From an uncultured Collinsella sp. (lineage in GTDB: Bacteria; Actinomycetota; Coriobacteriia; Coriobacteriales; Coriobacteriaceae): DNA of 12,713 nt. Under the pieces are notes generated by a model. That model made no database searches. It saw only the letters and a list, made by a program, of their open reading frames with translations, and was not told the DNA's origin. Shown piece after piece: positions 7,312-12,713 of the stretch. Position numbers and translations under genes: made by a program. Numbering within the stretch: position 1 is the stretch's first letter; every line of letters begins with the position of its first letter. The stretch covers positions 1 through 12,713 of the forward strand of contig CABUMU010000054.1 in NCBI GenBank assembly GCA_902492855.1, written 5' to 3'.

Positions 7312-8697
7312 CTACGCCGTCAACGGCGCGGGCTCATGCGGCTCGCCGTTCAGCTCGACGATGACCTGCGTTCCCACGCCCTCCTGGGACTTCACGCGCA
7401 TGCCGGAATCTTCTCCGTAAAAGAAATGGATGCGCTGAAGCACGTTGAAGAGCGCCAGGCCGCAACCTCGCTTGACGGAGCCGTCGGCGGTAATGCTCTC
7501 GGGCTCCTCCAGGCGATGTTGCTCAAACAGATGCGCGCAGACTTCTTCGCTCATACCGATGCCGTCGTCCTCGACGATGATCTCCAAACCGTCATCGGTC
7601 TCGAAAGCCCTAACATGAATAGAAAGCGGCTCGGTCTCGCGCTGCGCGTGCTTGATGCAGTTTTCGAGCAACGGCTGCAAGATAAACGGCGGCACCATGC
7701 AATCGCGCACCTCAAAGTCGATATCGACCGAGACGCGCAGACGGCCGTCGCCATAACGAGCCTGCATAAGATTGATATAGCGAGTGCCCTGTTCCACCTC
7801 GTGCTCGAGCGTTGTGAGGGTATCGGAATCAGAAAGCGTCTGACGGTAGTAGTTGGAGAAGTCGATCCGCAGCGATCGCGCCTTGTCGGGCTCGGTTCGA
7901 ACGAGCGACACGATGGTGCTGATGGTGTTAAACAGAAAATGAGGATCGACCTGCGATTGCAAGGCGCGCAGCTCCACGCGGGCCGTAAGCTCGTCCTGGC
8001 GCTCGAGCTCAAAGCTCGCAAGCTGCGTGGAAATGAGGTCGGCAAAGCCCGAGGCAAGCGCCGTCTGGCGCATATCGATGCTGCTCAGACGGGGATAATA
8101 CAGCTCGAGCGTGCCCACGCAATGCCCGCGCACGGTAAGCGGTGCGACAATACCGGCGCGCAGGCGCGGAAAGTAGCCACCCGTCTCGGTCGAGGCATCG
8201 CGCGAGAACACGCTTTGCTCACCGCTGTTAATCACATTGAGCGTGGTCCGCAGCACCACCGGGGTGCCCGCGGGGCATTTTGCCGAGTCCTCGCCCCAGC
8301 TTGCCAACACCTGCTTGCCGTCGGTAAAGCAGATGGCAGAGGCGATAGTTTCGGACAGGATGATCTTAGAGGCGCCCAGGGCAGCTTCGGGCGTAAGGCC
8401 GCGCGACGTGTAGGCGAATATTTTCGACGCGATGGCGAGCGTGCGGTCGGTAGCGCTCGATGTGAGGTCGTCGGGAACGACAAAGACGTACGAGAAGAAG
8501 AAGCACAGCATGACCAGGCCGGCAATGACGACAACGGCCGGAACGGGATTGGGATTATCGGTTAGATCCCAGATGAGCAGCAGGATAAGCAGCGGAACGA
8601 CAATACCGAGCAAGATGGCTTGAACCACATGCTGAGCGGTACGAAAGACCTTGGTAGAGTTGTAGCTCTTGCCCAGAATCAGCCTATTGAGATCCAC
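7312..8697 (-). CDS. LytS/YehU-type sensor histidine kinase, system 2
   Basis: A 461-residue sensor kinase built like the system 1 kinase. Two membrane helices cover about residues 24-43 and 52-73. Residues 85-235 form a GAF-like region, including AGIVAPLTVRG and ALASGFADLISTQLA, both matched in the other kinase. The HisKA_5 core has H253 in VDPHFLFN, where Asp replaces the usual Asn before Pro-His. The HATPase_c domain has N-box N346 (QPLLENCIKH), DDGIGM (377-382) and GCGLAL (411-416). No 5TMR-LYT domain is present. The start is uncertain: the GTG at 8697 is preferred because AAGGAG lies six bases upstream. An ATG at 8703 abuts that ribosome binding site, and an ATG at 8766 would add 23 residues and run through the terminator hairpin. 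It precedes its regulator by 38 bp. Confidence 0.93.
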   Translation of the reverse strand: MDLNRLILGKSYNSTKVFRTAQHVVQAILLGIVVPLLILLLIWDLTDNPNPVPAVVVIAGLVMLCFFFSYVFVVPDDLTSSATDRTLAIASKIFAYTSRGLTPEAALGASKIILSETIASAICFTDGKQVLASWGEDSAKCPAGTPVVLRTTLNVINSGEQSVFSRDASTETGGYFPRLRAGIVAPLTVRGHCVGTLELYYPRLSSIDMRQTALASGFADLISTQLASFELERQDELTARVELRALQSQVDPHFLFNTISTIVSLVRTEPDKARSLRIDFSNYYRQTLSDSDTLTTLEHEVEQGTRYINLMQARYGDGRLRVSVDIDFEVRDCMVPPFILQPLLENCIKHAQRETEPLSIHVRAFETDDGLEIIVEDDGIGMSEEVCAHLFEQHRLEEPESITADGSVKRGCGLALFNVLQRIHFFYGEDSGMRVKSQEGVGTQVIVELNGEPHEPAPLTA

Positions 8698-8712
8698 CGT
8701 CATCTCCTTCTT
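8695..8712 (-). promoter_or_regulatory. Ribosome binding site that decides the system 2 kinase start
   Basis: The minus-strand sequence AAGAAGGAG (8712-8704) is followed directly by ATGACG and then GTG (8697-8695). The six-base gap places the ribosome on GTG, whereas the intervening ATG has no spacing at all. This favours the GTG and makes the longer ATG-initiated forms unlikely. Confidence 0.7.
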
Positions 8713-8730
8713 ACTGACGCACCCCATAGC

Positions 8731-8757
8731 AATAAAGAGGGCCGCAAGCGACCCTCT
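8731..8757 (-). terminator. Hairpin terminator after the amidohydrolase gene
   Basis: On the minus strand AGAGGGTCGC (8757-8748) pairs with GCGGCCCTCT (8745-8736) with one G-U pair, followed by TTTATT. It lies 59 bp beyond the amidohydrolase stop and should end that transcript, though the T run is short and termination may be partial. As with operon 1, it lies directly upstream of a two-component operon, 34 bp before the kinase start, so it may also form part of that operon's leader. Confidence 0.7.
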
Positions 8758-8759
8758 CC

Positions 8760-8774
8760 ATTGCATTATGCAAT
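8760..8774. repeat. Perfect 15-bp palindrome, candidate operator upstream of system 2
   Basis: ATTGCAT-T-ATGCAAT is a perfect dyad in the 118-bp gap between the amidohydrolase and kinase genes. On the minus strand it contains CATAAT, a possible -10 box, with TTGATG 20 bp further upstream, which is too far for a normal -35. Its ATTGC/GCAAT half-sites also occur upstream of operon 1 (4065-4093). A protein-binding site is plausible; no binding protein is identified. Confidence 0.45.
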
Positions 8775-8815
8775 CAAATACTGTGTTTTACATCAAGCCA
8801 TCGATGAACGGTAGC

Positions 8816-10093
8816 TTAGGCGCTGTACTTGTTTGCCTCGCCGAAGGTGCCGGCCTCGACAATCCAGCCGTCCTTCATGATGACGTCCATGTTGTCGGTG
8901 TTGAGCACGTGAATGTCGGCGGCGACGTCACCGTTGACGACCAGCAGGTCGGCGCACTTGCCGGCCTCGATGGAACCGGTCTCGTCCTCGATGTGGCACA
9001 TCTTGGCACCGTTGAGGGTGGCGCAGGTGATGGTCTCGACCGGAGTAAAGCCGATCTTGTCGACGAACTCGTACATCTCCTCGATGGAGCAGGTGCCGTA
9101 CGGGGTGACGAAGGAGAAGGAGTCGGAGCCGATCGTCATGACGACGCCGCGCTTCTTGGCCTCGCGCAGGCAGTCGTAGTTGCGCTGCAGCTCCTTCTCG
9201 ACCAGGGTGCCCTCGTACTTGTCGTGCAGCTCGGGGACGTAGACGGGCGGATAGGTGGCATACCAGGTGGGCAGGAAGGCGATCGTCGGAGTGAAGAAGG
9301 TGCCCTGCTCGGCCATGAGGTCCATGGTGCGCTCATCGATATCGAAGCCGTGAATCAGCTGCTCGCAGCCAAAGCGAACGGAATCGTAGGCAGCGGCGTG
9401 GTTGTTGTAGCAGTGGCTCCACACGGGGATGCCGACCATCTTTGCCTCTTCGACCACGGCCTGGATCTCCTCGGAGCAGTAGTGCTGGTCGCGGCCGGAG
9501 TCCCAGCGCCAGATGCCGCCACCGGTAGCCCAGATCTTGATGGCATCGGGGTTCTCACGCAGGCGACGACGGACGGCCTTGCGCAGATCCCAAGGACCGT
9601 CGACCTGATCGCCCCAGGGGTGCGATTCCTTGTTGAGCTCCTGGCTGCAGTGGTGGGAGTCGCCGTGGCCGGCAACGCGGCAGAAGCCAAGGCCGGTGGC
9701 CAGAACGCGCGGGCCCTTGAAGACGCCCTTGTCGATGCAGTCACGGATCTGGATACCAAAGCGGCCGATCTCGCAGACGGTGGTGAGGCCGTGGGTGAGG
9801 CAGTCGTAGGCCTGCTTGACGGCGACGGCCTGCTTCTCGAGGAGCGGCTGCATGACCCAATCGGTGTCATCGTCGGTCAGGTTGCCCGAGAAGTGCAGGT
9901 GGGTGTCGATCAGACCGGGAAGGACGGTCTTGCCGGCGGCGTCGATGACCTCAACGCCCTCGGGAAGGTCCTGCATGGCGCCGGCGTACTCGATCTTGCC
10001 GTTGTCGTCGACGAGAACGAGGGAGTTCTCGACCGGCTCGGCACCGGTACCGTCGATGAGCTTTCCGCCAACGATTGCATACTTAGTGGACAT
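8816..10093 (-). CDS. Metal-dependent amidohydrolase (imidazolonepropionase/prolidase-like)
   Basis: A 425-residue cytoplasmic enzyme of the amidohydrolase superfamily, nearest to the imidazolonepropionase-like group that includes Xaa-Pro and Xaa-Arg/Lys dipeptidases. All binuclear metal ligands are visible: H65 and H67 (DTHLHFSG), the probable carbamylated K186 (IKIWATGG), H227 (WSHC), H248 (LIHGF) and D324 (GSDSF). The loop AGHGDSHH (141-148) is typical of the prolidase-like branch. N-terminal (about 1-60) and C-terminal (about 375-420) beta segments form the usual composite sandwich. Substrate cannot be fixed from sequence; a dipeptide, N-acyl amino acid or ring amide is most likely. The ATG at 10093 has a strong AAGGAGG four bases upstream. 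It lies 131 bp downstream of an amino acid permease on the same strand, suggesting uptake and hydrolysis of one compound. A hairpin terminator follows. Confidence 0.92.
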   Translation of the reverse strand: MSTKYAIVGGKLIDGTGAEPVENSLVLVDDNGKIEYAGAMQDLPEGVEVIDAAGKTVLPGLIDTHLHFSGNLTDDDTDWVMQPLLEKQAVAVKQAYDCLTHGLTTVCEIGRFGIQIRDCIDKGVFKGPRVLATGLGFCRVAGHGDSHHCSQELNKESHPWGDQVDGPWDLRKAVRRRLRENPDAIKIWATGGGIWRWDSGRDQHYCSEEIQAVVEEAKMVGIPVWSHCYNNHAAAYDSVRFGCEQLIHGFDIDERTMDLMAEQGTFFTPTIAFLPTWYATYPPVYVPELHDKYEGTLVEKELQRNYDCLREAKKRGVVMTIGSDSFSFVTPYGTCSIEEMYEFVDKIGFTPVETITCATLNGAKMCHIEDETGSIEAGKCADLLVVNGDVAADIHVLNTDNMDVIMKDGWIVEAGTFGEANKYSA

Positions 10094-10103
10094 GGTTCCT
10101 CCT

Positions 10104-10115
10104 TATGGATCCATA
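10104..10115. repeat. 12-bp palindrome just upstream of the amidohydrolase ribosome binding site
   Basis: TATGGATCCATA is a perfect palindrome about ten bases upstream of the gene start. It overlaps a weak minus-strand -10 candidate (TATATG, with TTAACC about 18 bp upstream). It could be an operator or could partly sequester the ribosome binding region in RNA. Nothing identifies a binding factor. Confidence 0.3.
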
Positions 10116-10175
10116 TAGTGGGCGAGACCGTGTTGGGTTAAGGCCTCACAAAGCTACCCAAGTGGTGCCGGGTTC

Positions 10176-10204
10176 GGTGCGCGGAAGAGAGGGTCCCGCG
10201 CACC
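10176..10204 (-). other. Intercistronic hairpin between permease and amidohydrolase
   Basis: A perfect 9-bp stem (GGTGCGCGG at 10176-10184 with CCGCGCACC at 10196-10204) with an 11-nt loop lies 20 bp past the permease stop. No T tract follows on either strand, so it is unlikely to be a strong intrinsic terminator. It may protect the upstream message from 3' decay, giving more permease than hydrolase transcript, or mark the end of the permease unit. That role is inference. Confidence 0.6.
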
Positions 10205-10224
10205 TGATCCGCCCCGGCTAGGCG

Positions 10225-11676
10225 TTACTTTTTGCGGGAATTGGTGAAAGCCATGAGGGCCAGGCCAATAGCCAACCAGCCGATCACGATGCTCCACTCC
10301 ACCATGTTGAGGGAGGCGGGAGAGAACGGAATCACGAGCAGGCCGATGATGATGGCGCAGGCAGCAATAGCGAGGGAGATGCCAAACTTGCCGCCGGTCA
10401 CCTCGTAGGGACGGGGCAGGTCGGGCTCGGTGAAGCGCATGCGCAGGCAGGCGAGGGCGACCATGCCGCAGGAGAAGATGAAGGCGAGAGCCGACACGTT
10501 GGTCAGGGGGATGAGCATGTTCTTGCCCAGGAACGGACCGACGACGGTGATGACGCCCAGAACGACGCAGGCGAGCTTGGGAGCGCCGGACTTGGGGTCG
10601 ACCTCGGCGAATTTCTCGGGCAGCTGGCCTTTACGACCCATGGCGAGCATGATGCGGCTCGTGGCGCCGTAGAAGGAGTTCATCGGGCCCATGGGTCCAA
10701 GCGTGGCGATGACAAGCATGGCCAGGTACAGGAGCATATTGATGCCCTTGAGGCAGGCAAGCGCGGGAACCGGGCTCTTAACAAACTCATGCCAGTCGAG
10801 GATAGTGCCGAACGAGTAAATGCAGACCATGTAGAAGCCGCCGGCGGCCAGCAGGGCCAGGGAGATGATCTTGCCGAACTTGTTCCAGTTAAGGCCCTCG
10901 GCTGCTTCCTCAGCCTGCTGGGGAATGGTGTCGAAACCGGCGTAGAAGAACGGGGTCAGTACCAGGACCGACACGATACCGGCGAACGGGCTGGTGCCCT
11001 CGGTGGCGGCCTTACCGCCGCCAGCGCCGGCGACCTGAGAGAACACAGGCATGGCGTTGCTCGGCGAGCCGGTGAACAGCGAGACACCCATGGCGAGCAG
11101 CATGCCGCAGAGCAGGGCCTTGGTCAGGAAGGCTTGGAGCTTGGCGGCCGAGCTGGCACCGCGGAAATTGAGGAAGATGACGTAGACTGCAAAGCCGAGC
11201 GCGATCAGCGTCGGGAACAGGTAAACGTCGGCGCCCAGGATGGTGTAGAGCTTGACGGCGCGCAGCCACTCAAGACCGGGCAGGCTACCGAACATCTCGG
11301 ACACAAGGGTCGAAATGGCAATGGCCTCCCACGGGCACAGGATGCCGTTGCCCAGGGCCAGGAGCCAACCGGTGATGTAGCTCAGCGTACGGCCAAAGCT
11401 ACGATCGACATACTCGACGATGCCGCCAGAGATGGGGATAGCAGCCGTGAGCTCACCGAAAACAGCTCCGACGGGCACGAGGAAGATTGCACCCAAGAGG
11501 AATGCGATCATAGCGGGAACGGGACCGCCGCCCACGACCATCCAGTCGCCGACCTGCAGAACCCAACCGGTACCGATGATGGCACCGAAACCGATGGTGA
11601 AGAAGTTCCAGAGCGAAAGCGTTTTCTTCATGCCGCCGTTATCCTCGACTGCAACTTCTGCATTCTTGTCCGCCAT
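10225..11676 (-). CDS. APC-family amino acid permease
   Basis: A 483-residue integral membrane transporter of the amino acid-polyamine-organocation superfamily (AA_permease_2 type), with about 12-13 hydrophobic helices and a short charged N-terminus. The unwound TM1 substrate motif is visible as GAIIGTGW (31-38), TM2 carries FGELTAAIPISGG (73-85), and the TM6 region reads FFYAGFDTIPQQAEEA (243-258), characteristic of the family. The loop with GRKGQLPEKFAEVDPKSGAP (347-366) is also standard. It probably imports an amino acid or derivative; specificity cannot be read from sequence. I chose the ATG at 11676 because AAGGAGGGG lies five bases upstream; an upstream in-frame start at 11715 would add 13 Arg/Lys-rich residues through a hairpin. 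It heads the pair with the amidohydrolase and has a long structured upstream region. Confidence 0.92.
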   Translation of the reverse strand: MADKNAEVAVEDNGGMKKTLSLWNFFTIGFGAIIGTGWVLQVGDWMVVGGGPVPAMIAFLLGAIFLVPVGAVFGELTAAIPISGGIVEYVDRSFGRTLSYITGWLLALGNGILCPWEAIAISTLVSEMFGSLPGLEWLRAVKLYTILGADVYLFPTLIALGFAVYVIFLNFRGASSAAKLQAFLTKALLCGMLLAMGVSLFTGSPSNAMPVFSQVAGAGGGKAATEGTSPFAGIVSVLVLTPFFYAGFDTIPQQAEEAAEGLNWNKFGKIISLALLAAGGFYMVCIYSFGTILDWHEFVKSPVPALACLKGINMLLYLAMLVIATLGPMGPMNSFYGATSRIMLAMGRKGQLPEKFAEVDPKSGAPKLACVVLGVITVVGPFLGKNMLIPLTNVSALAFIFSCGMVALACLRMRFTEPDLPRPYEVTGGKFGISLAIAACAIIIGLLVIPFSPASLNMVEWSIVIGWLAIGLALMAFTNSRKK

Positions 11677-11696
11677 TGTTCCCCTCCTTTCCTTTT

Positions 11697-11714
11697 TGAC
11701 GCCCCTTGGCGTCA
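11697..11714 (-). other. Short hairpin before the permease ribosome binding site
   Basis: TGACGCC-cctt-GGCGTCA is a perfect 7-bp stem with a tetraloop, ending about nine bases upstream of the permease AAGGAGG. It would be transcribed in the permease leader, followed by AAAAAGG, so it is not a terminator. A hairpin so close to the ribosome binding site may influence translation or message stability. Confidence 0.55.
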
Positions 11715-11720
11715 CCCCTT

Positions 11721-11750
11721 GCGCGGTCCGTTTTGCCGCGCGCTTTTATT
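11721..11750 (+). terminator. Terminator-like hairpin pointing along the plus strand
   Basis: GCGCGG (11721-11726) pairs with CCGCGC (11736-11741) across a 9-nt loop, followed two bases later by TTTTATT. The shape is that of a plus-strand intrinsic terminator, but no plus-strand gene lies upstream of it in the window. It could end an antisense transcript across the permease, or simply be a leader structure of the permease mRNA read on the other strand. Confidence 0.35.
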
Positions 11751-12031
11751 CCATGGCTTTAAGATACGGCCTTGGCGCAGCAGCGCCGCTCGCAGCTCGA
11801 CCGAAGGCAGAACTGCAAAACGAGCGGCACCGTTTTTGGGACGAACGGCGGGAGACGTCATTCGTCTTGGACGTTTTCATCTTGTCTGCTTTTGAAGACC
11901 TGTTACCGCGACGCTTGACGCGCGGCGCGGCAACGTTCATACCATTTGTCAGGCTTTTGGCTCATATGCCCATGTGTCGTGCATCTTTTTATGTAGGATA
12001 GACAAGTTACACATGAGACAAGGTGATTCGA

Positions 12032-12713
12032 ATGGCATACGGATACAATGACGGCGACCAACGGCCACAAAGCGTGCGCCTTGCCGGCCGCACCATGCCA
12101 ACGCCCAGAAGCACCTCCGACAACGACAACCCGCAGCGCCCCCAAGAGCAGCTCGGGGCTTCTTCGCGGCAACAAAGCCGTACCGCGCAGCAGTCAGACC
12201 GCGTGAGCACGAGCACGCGCCAACGCCAGACCGACGCATCGCAGCCACGCCGCTACGATCGCCGTACGACCGACTACAACGTCAAGCGCTCCTTTTCGCG
12301 ACCTCAACGCGATCGCGGCAATTCCGCCCCTCACCCCGCGTCGCACATCACAAGCCACGCGCTTCCGGCCCGCCGCCTACGCCTTGCGCTTTGCTCCATC
12401 GCCGCCTGCCTCGTCTTTGTGTTTTTGGGATCCTGTATCTCCCACGGATCAGCCGGTCTTGAGCCCACTGCCGAGGACAAGCTGCTTAAAGCTCCCGTCG
12501 CACCCGGTTACTCCTTTGCGTTCTCGACCCCACGCTCGCAATGGCAGGCCGGCGCCATGCCCCACATCTACCAAATTGACCCCGCATGGTCGGAGCTGCC
12601 CTATGCCGGTGGCACTATTCGCGAAAACGCTTGCGGTCCTACCTGCCTCACCATGGTCTATATCTTTAAGACCGGCCATACCGATAAGACGCCGGTCGAT
12701 ATATGCGCGCTGG
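12032..12713 (+). CDS. Membrane-anchored C39-family cysteine peptidase, partial (3' end outside window)
   Basis: The frame is open from the ATG at 12032 to the window edge (227 codons, no stop). AAGGTG lies about nine bases upstream of the start. Residues 1-115 are low-complexity, rich in Gln, Arg, Ser, Thr and Pro and presumably cytoplasmic. A single hydrophobic helix at about 116-134 anchors the protein with its C-terminus outside. The external part begins the Peptidase_C39_2-like fold: QIDPAW (181-186, with Q181 as likely oxyanion-hole residue) and ENACGPTCLTMVY (198-210), where C201 is the probable nucleophile. The catalytic His and Asp would lie beyond the window. Such proteins are usually secreted or surface cysteine peptidases; the target is unknown. 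The gene is divergent from the permease and shares its upstream region. Confidence 0.85.
   Translation, partial: MAYGYNDGDQRPQSVRLAGRTMPTPRSTSDNDNPQRPQEQLGASSRQQSRTAQQSDRVSTSTRQRQTDASQPRRYDRRTTDYNVKRSFSRPQRDRGNSAPHPASHITSHALPARRLRLALCSIAACLVFVFLGSCISHGSAGLEPTAEDKLLKAPVAPGYSFAFSTPRSQWQAGAMPHIYQIDPAWSELPYAGGTIRENACGPTCLTMVYIFKTGHTDKTPVDICAL

Larger units (their letters stand above)
11677..12031. other. Divergent intergenic region, dyad-rich, no gene supported
   Basis: This 355-bp gap lies between the divergent permease and peptidase genes and should hold both promoters. I see no confident -10/-35 pair. It contains many inverted repeats: 11697-11714, 11721-11741, GGCGC-agca-GCGCC (11774-11787), GCCGCTCG/CGAGCGGC (11785-11792 with 11821-11828) and AGACG-tcatt-CGTCT (11853-11867). 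A direct repeat GACAAG (12001-12006 and 12017-12022) lies just before the peptidase start. No riboswitch consensus, T-box motif or tRNA was recognised. It may encode a structured permease leader or a small RNA, which is unproven. Confidence 0.6.

Noticed and set aside
7276..8565. A 429-codon plus-strand open frame antisense to the system 2 kinase
   Set aside because: The minus strand carries a complete histidine kinase; the antisense translation is rich in Arg, His and Leu with no family motif.
3970..8815. Classical LytTR binding sites (paired direct repeats about one helical turn apart)
   Set aside because: I looked in the upstream regions of all genes here and saw only inverted ATTGC/GCAAT repeats, not a convincing LytTR direct-repeat pair.
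8669..10141. A 490-codon plus-strand open frame antisense to the amidohydrolase
   Set aside because: It mirrors codon bias of the gene on the other strand, has a repetitive Val/Gly/Asp/Leu-rich translation without recognisable domains, and the opposite strand encodes a protein with every catalytic residue intact.
11746..11940. A 64-codon basic minus-strand open frame in the permease upstream region
   Set aside because: No ribosome binding site, a composition of Arg, Lys, Ser and Ala expected by chance in GC-rich DNA, and overlap with several inverted repeats. A leader peptide cannot be fully excluded.
1..12713. tRNA, rRNA, CRISPR arrays, insertion sequences, integrase or attachment sites
   Set aside because: No tRNA-like cloverleaf, regularly spaced repeats, transposase or recombinase motifs were visible; the window reads as ordinary chromosome.

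Overview
The window looks like a chromosomal segment of a gut Coriobacteriia actinobacterium, most probably Collinsella or a close relative. This is an inference from the moderately high G+C coding sequence, purine-rich Shine-Dalgarno sequences, and the combination of LytTR-type two-component systems, an Atg22/UMF1-type transporter, a small zinc-dependent phospholipase C-like protein and a C39-type surface peptidase. It was not confirmed by any search. Nine of the ten complete genes form an unbroken minus-strand block between 90 and 10093, the tenth (10225-11676) continues it, and one partial gene at the right edge is on the plus strand.

Layout from left to right: a hairpin terminator (51-85); a YfcE-type metallophosphoesterase (90-557); a terminator (597-645); then operon 1, transcribed right to left as glycosyltransferase (2782-3969), LytS-type sensor kinase (1445-2785) and LytTR response regulator (653-1369). 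The glycosyltransferase stop and kinase start overlap as ATGA. A strong minus-strand terminator (3991-4026) closes the next group: a 12-TM Atg22/UMF1-like transporter (4141-5400), a zinc-dependent phospholipase C-family protein (5502-6446), a second LytTR regulator (6539-7273) and a second LytS-type kinase (7312-8697). A hairpin (8731-8757) separates these from an amidohydrolase (8816-10093) and an APC-family amino acid permease (10225-11676), read as permease then hydrolase. A 355-bp intergenic region full of dyads divides the permease from a divergent gene for a membrane-anchored C39-family peptidase (12032 onward, cut by the window end).

Functionally, the core is a pair of paralogous two-component systems within 8 kb. 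Each kinase has two N-terminal membrane helices, a GAF-like middle region and a LytS-type HisKA_5/HATPase core; each regulator is a receiver fused to a LytTR DNA-binding domain. Operon 1 ties its system to a cytoplasmic GT2 glycosyltransferase, suggesting a cell-envelope role. System 2 is followed by a PLC-like enzyme and a transporter. The permease/amidohydrolase pair reads as an uptake-and-hydrolysis unit for an amino acid derivative or dipeptide. The upstream regions of both two-component operons contain ATTGC/GCAAT dyads close to terminator-like hairpins, which may point to shared control. No mobile element, CRISPR array, rRNA or tRNA was seen.
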